Shown in pieces: positions 1 to 7,257 of a DNA stretch of 11,701 nt (its first letter is position 1; every line of letters begins with the position of its first letter). Both the position numbers and the translations under genes were made by a program. This DNA is from an uncultured Mollicutes bacterium (GTDB taxonomy: Bacteria; Bacillota_I; Bacilli_A; RF39; UBA660), in the NCBI GenBank assembly GCA_900543055.1, contig UQQI01000048.1, positions 1-11,701 of the forward strand, in the 5' to 3' direction. The notes below the pieces were generated by a model that saw nothing but the letters and a program-made list of their open reading frames with translations, was not told the DNA's origin and made no database searches.

Positions 1-3000
1 TTCTTTAATATTTTTAAATAATTATAGTTTATTAGTTCTTCTACATTACCTGAATTTTTATTTGGTATTCTTCTATTTTTTTCTACCCAAATATTTATGT
101 TTTTAATAAGCTGTAAATCTTCTTTTAAGTTTTCTTCACTATTTTCTAAACTTACTTTTAATGTATTATTTACTAGGTCAATTATTTGAGGAATTCTATC
201 TTTATTTTCTTTTCCTACTGCTGTTATACATCTTCCTAATTGTTGCATAAAAAGTATTCTTGAGTTCTTACCTAATGGTCTAAGCCAAATAATTCCATCT
301 ACATCTTCGACATGGACACCTTCATTTAACATATCCATTACAAACATAAATTTTTTCTTTTTTGATTTTGATGAGTTAAATTCTGCTAAAGACTTTTTGT
401 TATTTCTTTTACCATTTTCTGAAAGCATAGTATATGATTCTACTTCACTTTTCATTTTCTTTTGAATAATAGCCGCTATTTTTGAGTCATCTAATTTATC
501 CCAATCCATATATTCTGTAAATGTTTCTGATAAATCATTAGATAGTGTTTGAAGTGCATTAGGACATCCTTTGATATTTAATCTTCTAAGTAATAATATA
601 TTTTCTTTTTCTTTATTTAAGTATTCTATTTCATTTTCTGATAAGTTCTTATTTTCATTTATTTTATTATAAATATTTGTAAGTATCTCTTTATTTTCTT
701 TTAAGTATTCTCCTGCAAATAGGAATTGATTCATTAGGTTTTTATAAGACCTCATCATTCCTTGGGCTCTACTTTCTGGTATTATATCTCCTGTTTCTAC
801 ATCTTCATAAGTACCATCATTTCTTGGAGTAAGTGGGATAAATACAATATATTTTCCATTTTCTTTTAATGTGTCATTTAATATTCTTTCTATTCCATCT
901 GCTGCTAGAACACTTCGTCTAATCTTTTCATATTCCTTGGTTTGTTTTTCTTTTTCTTCTAAGTCGACAATATCATCTATTTTATATTTTAAATTTTCTA
1001 GTGAGCCATCTTTTGAAAGAGCGTATTCACAGTTTAAAACTTCTAAGTCGTTAACAATACCTTTTTCTATTGCTTCTATTAAGTCCATATAGTATGAAAT
1101 ATGCTTTCCTAAAAGTATATCTTCATCACTATAACCATATTTTTTTGCAAACTCTTCAGTCATATCCATTCCATCCACATCTCTTTCAGGAGTTGCGGTT
1201 ATTCCAAGTACTTTTGCTGGTTGATTTTCTAGTAATTTATCTATCTTTGATGACCACTCAGTAGCACCAGTTCGATGTAATTCATCAAATATTATTAAGT
1301 CATACTTTTCATTTACAATCTTTTCTGCGTCATTTCCTGCAACTAAATAACTATAAGTACATAAAGTTAAATTAGGGAATACTCTATTTATAATATCTTC
1401 ATCAGATTCAGATATACTTTGCCTATAGTTATTAACAATTATTTTCTTTAACTGATCAAGAATGTGATTATTAGGGGCAATATACAATATCTTTGCATCT
1501 CTATTTTTTTCTAGTTTTCTTACTTCTTCTGAAATATAAGACATCTGGGCAAGTGCTACATAACTTTTACCTGTTCCTGTTGGTAAAACAACAGATGTAA
1601 AATCATAATCTTTATATGCTTTATTAATATTCTTAAAAGCATCCATTTGATATGGTTTTAATTTAATCCTAGAGCCACTAATTTTATTAAGTTCAAGATA
1701 ATCATCTAATTCATCTATTGTAAATTTATCATCTTTACTTATTTCTTCATTTGGTCTAATTAATTTAAGTAAAGTCATATTAGCTATTTCTTTATCACTT
1801 AAATCTTTATTTTTTAAACTGTGATAAATACTCATAAAATTAGATTTTGATAGTTTATATAGTAATATTTTTCTTGAATTATCACTTAACTCTTCTATTC
1901 CATAATAATCCCAATCAATTAAATCTATAATACTATTTGCAATCCACTCTTCATAAGATATATTTTCATTATAATCAAGATCTAATAAACCATATAATTC
2001 TTCTATTGGACTTTCTAGTACTTTTATTAGAGTTTCATTATTTAAATTATTAATATAATCAAGTATGTATAATTCTTTTTCTTTTATCTTTAAATTAACA
2101 GATTCACTTATATTGATTGAATCTTGAGATGACTTTCTATTAATTATATCTGCTTCTACTCCGTATGTGTTTTTTCTTAAAGTATCTAGTGTTTCTTTAT
2201 ATTTAGAGTCATTTAATATATATTCTAATAAATCAATTGACTTTTCTTTTCTTAGTCTTGACTTCGCAAGAGAATATGCTTTTTGGTAAATCTCTTTTGC
2301 ATCACTATAACTAATATGTCCTTTACTAAGTTTATATAAAGTATTTATCGTTAATTTATCATTTAAATTATCAACATTATAATCATTAGATAAATAACCT
2401 ATGTTTAATTCATTATTATTTAACTTATTTAATAAAATATTTTTTATTTCTTTTATATCGTCTGTTTCTGGTACTTGTTGAAGTAAACCAAATATATCTA
2501 AAATATTAGCATTTGCCTGAAGTAGATTTTTATTAATATCTTTGTAATGAATTACTTCTAAAGAAGAGAAAGCACTTCCTGTAGTTGAGAATAAGAAACT
2601 ATTACCTATCTTTTTAATTATATTTTTATCCATTATATCTGCTTTTAAAATAATTTTATTCTTAAATAAATTTTGTTCTTCATTTAAAGCATCATAATTA
2701 ATTGATTCAGTTACATTCTTTAGAGAAAGATTTTCTTGTACTTGTTCTTTTATTTTTTCAAGTTCTTCTTGAGATTTAGCTTTATCAATCATATCAAAAT
2801 ACTTTTTTATAATTGAAGAATCATCTAAATTAGAATAAAATTCATCTAATACTTTAGATACTTCTGAAAGCATATATTTTCCTGCAAAAAAGGTATCTTT
2901 TTCAAAATCTTTTTTAGGTACTTTTAAAATTACATAGTCATCATTATAAGTACTTCTTCCATAGTCTAAGCAAACATTTGCGTTACTAGAAAAAGATATA

Positions 3001-3275
3001 CAATTAGTATGTTTATTATAGTTTTTCTTTATATGTTCTGTTATCTCTTCTAAAGAAATATCACTGTCCTTTGTAAAAATAGTTTCTCCATAGAACTCTC
3101 TATCAGTAATTAATCTTTTTATTTTACCTGTTTCATCAATTATACTTTTATTTTTTATTGACTCTACATCTACTTCTTCAAGAGATCTAAAAAAATAGTA
3201 ATTTTCATCATCACTATAAATATTAAAATTTTCTATATTAAAAAGTTTTTCCAACTGTCTTAAGTCCTTATTCAT
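1..3275 (-). CDS. Large SF2 DEAD/DEAH-type helicase, C-terminus cut by window edge
   Basis: Reading the minus strand from the ATG at 3275 gives one open frame of 1091 codons that runs off the left edge. The ATG follows AAGGTAGG (3283-3290) with 7 bases between. The SF2 core is complete: KPYQ near Q543, Walker A PTGTGKS with K570, motif Ia YIAPNN, motif II DELH at 664-667, motif III TAT at 693-695, and motif VI QQLGR with R1015. These make it an ATP-dependent nucleic-acid translocase of the ResIII/Helicase_C type. About 540 residues precede the core; I recognise no family there, but residues 26-120 and 240 hint at an ADP-ribosyltransferase fold. Roughly 300 residues separate motifs III and VI, which suggests an insertion. 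After the core, NIWVEKNRRIPN may open a helicase-associated repeat. No nuclease motif is visible in the part seen. It follows the repeat protein gene by 46 bases. Confidence 0.9.
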   Translation of the reverse strand, partial: MNKDLRQLEKLFNIENFNIYSDDENYYFFRSLEEVDVESIKNKSIIDETGKIKRLITDREFYGETIFTKDSDISLEEITEHIKKNYNKHTNCISFSSNANVCLDYGRSTYNDDYVILKVPKKDFEKDTFFAGKYMLSEVSKVLDEFYSNLDDSSIIKKYFDMIDKAKSQEELEKIKEQVQENLSLKNVTESINYDALNEEQNLFKNKIILKADIMDKNIIKKIGNSFLFSTTGSAFSSLEVIHYKDINKNLLQANANILDIFGLLQQVPETDDIKEIKNILLNKLNNNELNIGYLSNDYNVDNLNDKLTINTLYKLSKGHISYSDAKEIYQKAYSLAKSRLRKEKSIDLLEYILNDSKYKETLDTLRKNTYGVEADIINRKSSQDSINISESVNLKIKEKELYILDYINNLNNETLIKVLESPIEELYGLLDLDYNENISYEEWIANSIIDLIDWDYYGIEELSDNSRKILLYKLSKSNFMSIYHSLKNKDLSDKEIANMTLLKLIRPNEEISKDDKFTIDELDDYLELNKISGSRIKLKPYQMDAFKNINKAYKDYDFTSVVLPTGTGKSYVALAQMSYISEEVRKLEKNRDAKILYIAPNNHILDQLKKIIVNNYRQSISESDEDIINRVFPNLTLCTYSYLVAGNDAEKIVNEKYDLIIFDELHRTGATEWSSKIDKLLENQPAKVLGITATPERDVDGMDMTEEFAKKYGYSDEDILLGKHISYYMDLIEAIEKGIVNDLEVLNCEYALSKDGSLENLKYKIDDIVDLEEKEKQTKEYEKIRRSVLAADGIERILNDTLKENGKYIVFIPLTPRNDGTYEDVETGDIIPESRAQGMMRSYKNLMNQFLFAGEYLKENKEILTNIYNKINENKNLSENEIEYLNKEKENILLLRRLNIKGCPNALQTLSNDLSETFTEYMDWDKLDDSKIAAIIQKKMKSEVESYTMLSENGKRNNKKSLAEFNSSKSKKKKFMFVMDMLNEGVHVEDVDGIIWLRPLGKNSRILFMQQLGRCITAVGKENKDRIPQIIDLVNNTLKVSLENSEENLKEDLQLIKNINIWVEKNRRIPNKNSGNVEELINYNYLKILK

Positions 3276-3299
3276 AAAATAACCTACCTTTATTGTACT

Positions 3300-3328
3300 A
3301 ATATAATTTTAACACAAAAAAGTGTCTA
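3300..3328 (-). promoter_or_regulatory. Possible promoter for the helicase gene, overlapping a hairpin
   Basis: On the minus strand, TAGACA (3323-3328) is followed by a 17-base spacer and TATATT (3300-3305). Each hexamer matches the sigma-A consensus at 5 of 6 positions. Transcription would start near 3293, giving a leader of about 18 bases that just includes the AAGGTAGG ribosome site. The -35 hexamer is also the distal arm of the hairpin that ends the upstream gene. In such A+T-rich DNA chance matches are frequent, so this stays tentative. Confidence 0.4.
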
Positions 3329-3339
3329 AATATAGACAC
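3316..3339 (-). terminator. Hairpin terminator or attenuator between repeat protein and helicase
   Basis: Read on the minus strand, GTGTCTA (3333-3339), a four-base loop and TAGACAC (3322-3328) form a perfect 7-bp stem followed by six T residues (3316-3321). The stop codon TAG of the upstream gene (3326-3328) lies inside the distal arm, so a ribosome finishing that gene would cover the hairpin. This is a short intrinsic terminator, perhaps only partial, and could lower helicase expression relative to its neighbour. Confidence 0.6.
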
Positions 3340-4480
3340 CAGTTTTTTTATTAATTTCTTTTTCATTACTAAGAGTTTTATCAAATGATGATTCTTCTCT
3401 AAATTTTCTTTTATTCATGATATATTTTTTTCTTTTTTCTCTCCTTTGTTCAAATAAACCTTCACATTTTTTTATTAAAGTTATACATGATGCTGGATAT
3501 TTTTTTAAAAATTTATTGTTTTCTTTAATTAGTTCTTCATAAATTTTTTCTCTATTATTATTAAAAAATGACCCCATATTTGTACCATCACTAAATTTTA
3601 TATTACTCCTTTGATTTATGATTTTATTATTATTTTTATTCATAGCTTTTAGATATTCTAATAGTTTTCTATTGAAGTCCAATATTAAATTATTTTCTTT
3701 CTTTATTAAATAATTTTTATACTCTTTATAAGCATCAATTATTGTTTTACAGGCCTCTTTATAATCTTTTAAATATTCATCCATATTTTCTGATAATAAT
3801 TTAATTATTTTTTCTTTATAAATATTCCAGTAATAACGCATTGAAATACCATCACTAAATCTTAAGTTACTTGTTTGTTTTATAAGTTTATTATTATTAT
3901 TATTATTATTCTTACTCATAGCAATCAAATATTCTATTAATCTTTCTTCATCTGTTAAACTAATATTTTTACTTTTTGCCTTAATAAACATATAATCATT
4001 AATAATATTTTCACAACACTTTGGATATTTTTTTATAAATATATTATTTTTAGTAGTTATTAAAGTATATATTTTTTCTCGATTATTTTTTAAAAATTGA
4101 TTCATAAACACACCATCACTAAATTTTAATTTAGACGTTGTAAGTATAATACTATCATTATTTTTATGCATTGCTTCTAAGAATTCTAGTAATTTATCTT
4201 CAAATGAAATTGTTTTTACTTTTATTTTTCTTTTTTTATATTTACTGTATAAGTTAATTAGTACTTCGCAAGAGTCATTATATCTTTTACTATATTCTTT
4301 ATTTATTTTTATTAAATCAATTATTGTTTCTCGATTATTATTCCAAAATTGATTCATATTTGTATTATCACTAAATTTTAGATTTGAATTTTGTCCAATT
4401 AATTTGTTATTATTTTTACTCATTGCTTCTAAAAATTCAAATAATTTTTCAGATGTAGTTATTTTCTTAGCTTTGTTCAT
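3326..4480 (-). CDS. Asparagine-rich four-repeat protein of unknown function
   Basis: This gene encodes 384 residues. Its ATG lies 10 bases after AGGGGG, and the stop is TAG. The protein is almost entirely four divergent copies of a unit of about 75 residues (near 11-84, 95-166, 177-256 and 270-346), then a basic tail. Each copy runs: a helix like KLLEFLEAM, an asparagine turn KNNNK, an extended segment SNLKFSDGTNM, an aromatic segment like QFWNNNREKI, and a helix ending Y...C...I...Y. There is no signal peptide, membrane segment or enzyme motif, so a cytoplasmic nucleic-acid-binding or scaffold role is my inference. The unit resembles the helicase-associated (HA) repeat in layout (…DG…G.W…R…), and the next gene is a helicase whose tail may begin a similar region. 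The two are probably co-transcribed. I do not recognise a named family. Confidence 0.85.
   Translation of the reverse strand: MNKAKKITTSEKLFEFLEAMSKNNNKLIGQNSNLKFSDNTNMNQFWNNNRETIIDLIKINKEYSKRYNDSCEVLINLYSKYKKRKIKVKTISFEDKLLEFLEAMHKNNDSIILTTSKLKFSDGVFMNQFLKNNREKIYTLITTKNNIFIKKYPKCCENIINDYMFIKAKSKNISLTDEERLIEYLIAMSKNNNNNNNKLIKQTSNLRFSDGISMRYYWNIYKEKIIKLLSENMDEYLKDYKEACKTIIDAYKEYKNYLIKKENNLILDFNRKLLEYLKAMNKNNNKIINQRSNIKFSDGTNMGSFFNNNREKIYEELIKENNKFLKKYPASCITLIKKCEGLFEQRREKRKKYIMNKRKFREESSFDKTLSNEKEINKKTGVYI
3443..4450 (-). repeat. Four tandem coding repeats of about 220-240 bp
   Basis: The units lie at 4229-4450, 3983-4198, 3713-3952 and 3443-3673, spaced by short linkers. They are clear at protein level (shared EFLEAM/EYLKAM, KNNN, KFSDG and NNNRE blocks). 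At DNA level they are only patchily alike, for example a shared plus-strand block atcactaaattttaa in three copies. That divergence points to old internal duplication under selection rather than recent amplification. Confidence 0.8.
3888..3910 (-). repeat. In-frame AAT trinucleotide microsatellite
   Basis: The plus strand carries TTA repeated seven times plus two bases; on the coding strand this gives seven consecutive AAT codons, Asn191-Asn197, in repeat 3 of the repeat protein. The equivalent turns in repeats 1 and 4 have three asparagines, and repeat 2 has two plus Asp, so about four codons look like triplet expansion. Slippage by whole units would change loop length without breaking the frame. 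Confidence 0.95.
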
Positions 4481-4527
4481 AATTTTTTTACCCCCTTTTA
4501 CTAATTAACAAGTAATTATTGTCTTAT

Positions 4528-4556
4528 ATAATAGCACTTAACTCTTATTTAGTAAA
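4528..4556 (-). promoter_or_regulatory. Extended -10 promoter of the repeat protein/helicase unit
   Basis: On the minus strand, TTTACT (4551-4556), a 17-base spacer and TATTAT (4528-4533) are preceded by the extended -10 dinucleotide TG one base before the hexamer. Transcription would start near 4521, about 40 bases before the ATG at 4480. It sits just after the thrS terminator, which supports an independent transcription unit. Confidence 0.65.
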
Positions 4557-4558
4557 TT

Positions 4559-4588
4559 AAAAAGATAATAGTTTTCTATTACCTTTTT
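4559..4588 (-). terminator. Intrinsic terminator after thrS
   Basis: A 13-bp stem with one G-T wobble pairs 4576-4588 with 4559-4571 around an AAAA loop (minus-strand reading). The distal arm ends in TTTTT. It begins about 20 bases after the thrS stop codon. Because the base of the stem is A5/T5, it could in principle also act on the other strand. It separates the housekeeping block from the accessory pair. Confidence 0.8.
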
Positions 4589-4608
4589 ATATTTTTTATT
4601 TTTATAAA

Positions 4609-6381
4609 TTATTTATCTCTTCTTCTTTTACTTTTAATATCTTCATTAACTATTTTTAAGAATTCTTCAAATGAAACTGTTGTTGTGTCTTTTTCTCCAT
4701 ATAATCTATAACTTATTTGTTTATTTTCTTTTTCTGAATCTCCTAATATTAAAGTATATGGAATTTTACTTGTTTGTGCTTCTCTTAGACGATAGCCTAG
4801 TTTTTCATCTCTTGTATCTGTTTCTGATTTTATTCCGTTTTCTAATAAGAAATTATTAACTTCTTCTGCATAATCGCTTTGGTAATCACTATTTACTGGT
4901 ATTACTTTTACTTGAAGTGGTGCTAACCATGTTGGTAGTATTCCTTTTGTTTCTTCTAATAGGAAAGCTATGAATCTATCAAGTGATCCTAGTATCGCTC
5001 TATGAATTACTACTGGTGTTTTCTTTTCTCCATTTTCAGAAACATAAGTTAAATCAAATCTTTGTGGTAATAAGAAATCTAATTGAATTGTTGACAATGC
5101 TACAGGGTTTCCTACTGCTGGATGTATTAAAATATCTAGTTTTGGTCCATAGAATGCTGCTTCATCTTTTGCTTCAAAATAATCTATTCCAATATCATTT
5201 AAAACATTTCTTAAAGCATTTTCTGCAGTGTCCCACATTTCATCATCGTCAAAGTATTTATTAGTTTTTGATTCTTTATCTCTTAGTGATAATCTAAAGT
5301 CACAGTTATCTTTATTAAGTCCAAAATCTTTATAAACTTCTAGAATTAAATCAACTACTCCTTTAAATTCATCTTCTATTTGTTCTTTAGTACAGAAAAT
5401 ATGTGAATCATTTTGAGTAAAACTTCTTGCTCTTTCGATTCCTTTTACTGCTCCTGCTGCTTCATATCTAAAGTCATTAGCAACTTCTGCAATTCTTATT
5501 GGTAAGTCACGATATGAATGTAGTCCATTTCCATAAATTACCATGTGATGTGGACAGTTCATTGGACGTAAAACATATGCTTCTTCATCTAATTCCATAG
5601 CTGGGAACATATCATCTTTATAGTGATCCCAGTGTCCTGATGTTTTATATAGTTCTACACTACCAAGGTCTGGTGTATGTACATGTTTATATCCATGAGC
5701 AACTTCTTTATCTGTAATATAGTTTTGTAATGTTCTCCATAAAGTATATCCATTAGGTAACCATAATGGAAGTCCACGTCCTACTAAATCACTTAACATG
5801 AATATCTTTAAATCTTTTCCAAGTTTTCTGTGGTCTCTTTGTTTTGCTTCTTCTAGTTCTTCTAAATGATGATTTAGGTCTTCTTCGCTTCTAAAGCATA
5901 CTCCATAGATTCTTTGTAACATCTTATTATTTGAATCACCTTTCCAATATGCACCACTAAATTTTAATAATTTAAAATACTTACATTCTTTAACTGATTC
6001 AACATGTGGACCACGGCAAAGGTCAGTATAATCACCTTGAGTGTAGCAACTAATGTTTTCTTCTTCTGGCATTCTTTCTATTAAATCAATTTTATATTTA
6101 TCATTTTTGAACATTTCAAGAGCTTCTTCTCTTGTAATTTCATGTCTTACAATTCTCTTTCCATCTTTAATAATCTTTTTCATTTCTTTTGTAATTTTTT
6201 CTATATCTTCTTCTGTAATTACTTTATCACCTAAGTCCATATCATAATAAAATCCTTCTTCTACTACTGGACCTACCCAGAATTTTGCCTCTGGATATAA
6301 ATGTTTTACTGCTTGAGCCATTACATGTGCACATGAATGGTTAAGTGGCATTAAGTCTTTATCTTCTTTAAAATTTATCAT
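4609..6381 (-). CDS. thrS: Threonyl-tRNA synthetase lacking the N-terminal TGS domain
   Basis: This cytoplasmic class II synthetase charges tRNA-Thr. The protein is 590 residues. The editing domain comes first: its HxxxH pair is H15/H19 and its Cys/His pair is C122/H126 (LCRGPH). The catalytic core follows, with NCPHH (C276), the motif 2 region FRYEAAGAVKGIERARSF, SFTQNDSH (H327) and HRAILGSLDRF (H460, R469). C276, H327 and H460 match the family's catalytic zinc ligands. The anticodon-binding domain starts near LPTWLAPLQV (482). The usual family length is about 640 with an N-terminal TGS domain of about 60 residues; here the protein opens directly at the editing domain. The start is secure because TAGGAG lies 8 bases upstream and overlaps the stop of the preceding gene. 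The T-box leader upstream of that gene very likely controls it. Confidence 0.98.
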   Translation of the reverse strand: MINFKEDKDLMPLNHSCAHVMAQAVKHLYPEAKFWVGPVVEEGFYYDMDLGDKVITEEDIEKITKEMKKIIKDGKRIVRHEITREEALEMFKNDKYKIDLIERMPEEENISCYTQGDYTDLCRGPHVESVKECKYFKLLKFSGAYWKGDSNNKMLQRIYGVCFRSEEDLNHHLEELEEAKQRDHRKLGKDLKIFMLSDLVGRGLPLWLPNGYTLWRTLQNYITDKEVAHGYKHVHTPDLGSVELYKTSGHWDHYKDDMFPAMELDEEAYVLRPMNCPHHMVIYGNGLHSYRDLPIRIAEVANDFRYEAAGAVKGIERARSFTQNDSHIFCTKEQIEDEFKGVVDLILEVYKDFGLNKDNCDFRLSLRDKESKTNKYFDDDEMWDTAENALRNVLNDIGIDYFEAKDEAAFYGPKLDILIHPAVGNPVALSTIQLDFLLPQRFDLTYVSENGEKKTPVVIHRAILGSLDRFIAFLLEETKGILPTWLAPLQVKVIPVNSDYQSDYAEEVNNFLLENGIKSETDTRDEKLGYRLREAQTSKIPYTLILGDSEKENKQISYRLYGEKDTTTVSFEEFLKIVNEDIKSKRRRDK

Positions 6382-6392
6382 ATTAACATCTC

Positions 6393-6998
6393 CTAATTAT
6401 TTATTTTTATTTGTACGTCAATTTCTTTATTAACATTATTTTTGAACTCCTCTGCAAGTTCTGGGCTTCCTGTTATCATACCATAATGAATTGGTATTGC
6501 TATAGTTGGTTTTAAATAGTCAATATATTCTATTGCTTCTGTGACATTCATGGTATAAGTTCCACCAATTGGTACAAAACAGATATCTGCTGTTACAGCA
6601 TCTGTTTCCATGGTTCGATCAGTATCTCCCATAATGTAGTAATATACACCTTTTAGAAGAACGATGTAGCCAACATAATCTTTTTCTTTTAAATGAAATG
6701 ATTTATTGACGTTATAGGCACGTACTGTCTCAAATGAAATATCATCTATTTTATATGACTTATTTGGTTCTACTACTAAATCACATTTTTCATCTTTTAA
6801 ACATGTAGGTACAATTATTTTTGTATTTTCATTACTTATATTTTTTATTGATAAGGCATCATAGTGATCGTAGTGATCATGAGTTATAAAAATATAATCT
6901 GCATCATGAGTTTTATCACTTATTAAATATGGGTCAAAATATATTGTTTTTTCATCAGTTAATTTTACCGATGCGTGATGTAATACTTCAATTTTCAT
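6393..6998 (-). CDS. MBL-fold (UlaG-like) metal-dependent hydrolase
   Basis: This is a 201-residue metallo-beta-lactamase fold protein. The metal signature THDHYDHYD covers H40, H42, D44 and H45; GDTD at 124-127 supplies the bridging aspartate; PIHYG carries H171. A short N-terminal strand pair with HHASVKL is typical of the UlaG-like/Lactamase_B_3 group, which includes lactonases and phosphodiesterases. The substrate cannot be told from sequence. The length suits a minimal single-domain enzyme, and no export signal is seen, so it is cytoplasmic. The start has AGGAGGAG 7 bases upstream. It is the first gene after the T-box leader and ends 11 bases before thrS, its TAG overlapping the thrS ribosome site, so the two are coupled and should both respond to uncharged tRNA-Thr. 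Confidence 0.9.
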   Translation of the reverse strand: MKIEVLHHASVKLTDEKTIYFDPYLISDKTHDADYIFITHDHYDHYDALSIKNISNENTKIIVPTCLKDEKCDLVVEPNKSYKIDDISFETVRAYNVNKSFHLKEKDYVGYIVLLKGVYYYIMGDTDRTMETDAVTADICFVPIGGTYTMNVTEAIEYIDYLKPTIAIPIHYGMITGSPELAEEFKNNVNKEIDVQIKINN

Positions 6999-7019
6999 TG
7001 TTCTCTCCTCCTAAAAAAT

Positions 7020-7067
7020 AAAAAAAAGGATAGTATAGGAGTGCATAATGCACGGTACCATCCTTTT
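7020..7067 (-). terminator. T-box regulated intrinsic terminator
   Basis: The outer stem pairs AAAAGGATGGTA (7056-7067) with TACTATCC plus its T tract (7020-7035), with one G-T wobble. An inner hairpin GTGCA-TTA-TGCAC (7041-7053) caps it, and eight T residues follow. The 5' arm overlaps the T-box sequence, so forming the antiterminator on uncharged tRNA would break this stem. It ends about 20 bases before the hydrolase start. Confidence 0.85.
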
Positions 7068-7221
7068 ATTAACTCAATTCGATAACGGCTCTTCACCGGA
7101 ATTACTTTTATAATTCTACTCTAGTGGTAGTAATAGTTTAAATGTCTATTCATTTTCACCAACCATGAACTCTCTAAAAGACTTAGATAATCTATCGTGT
7201 CCCCTGTCTGTGTATTTCTAC
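7020..7221 (-). promoter_or_regulatory. T-box riboswitch, probably tRNA-Thr responsive
   Basis: Read on the minus strand, the leader has the T-box core GGATGGTACCGTG (7051-7063), in which TGGT would pair with an ACCA tRNA end. Stem I shows AGAGAG (7170-7175) and a distal hairpin TTCAT/ATGAA closing the loop GGTTGGTGAAA (7154-7164), a T-box hallmark. A second hairpin GAATTA/TAATTC (7099-7116) sits in the stem III position. The likely specifier is ACC (Thr) at 7126-7128, in the 3' strand after a possible GATAG/CTATT helix; neighbouring ACT triplets also read Thr. I could not settle the lowest part of stem I, so the exact specifier frame is inferred mainly from thrS downstream. It is expected to raise hydrolase and thrS transcription when threonyl-tRNA runs low. 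Confidence 0.93.
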
Positions 7222-7227
7222 TTAACT

Positions 7228-7256
7228 AATATAACACTTTTTTTTAATTTTTACAA
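7228..7256 (-). promoter_or_regulatory. Promoter for the T-box/hydrolase/thrS transcript
   Basis: On the minus strand, TTGTAA (7251-7256), a 17-base spacer and TATATT (7228-7233) form a sigma-A-like promoter, with TG one base before the -10 hexamer as in extended -10 sites. The predicted start is near 7221. The -35 lies directly behind the stop codon of the preceding membrane protein gene, and no terminator separates them, so read-through from that gene could also enter the T-box leader. Confidence 0.6.
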
Positions 7257-7257
7257 A

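Noticed and set aside
871..1264. Two plus-strand open frames opposite the helicase gene
   Set aside because: They are low-complexity Ser/Phe/Leu-rich translations antisense to a fully open minus-strand frame and have no ribosome sites.
1..3275. Possible frameshift or decay in the long region not covered by a complete gene
   Set aside because: I translated it codon by codon on the minus strand: one frame stays open for 1091 codons with all helicase motifs in phase.
3443..4450. CRISPR-like or satellite array suggested by regular repeats
   Set aside because: Units of about 75 codons are similar in protein but diverged in DNA, with no short identical repeats and no unique spacers.
4671..5264. 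Plus-strand open frames opposite thrS
   Set aside because: They are antisense to conserved ThrRS motifs; the hydrophobic content reflects reverse-complement codons of A+T-rich DNA.
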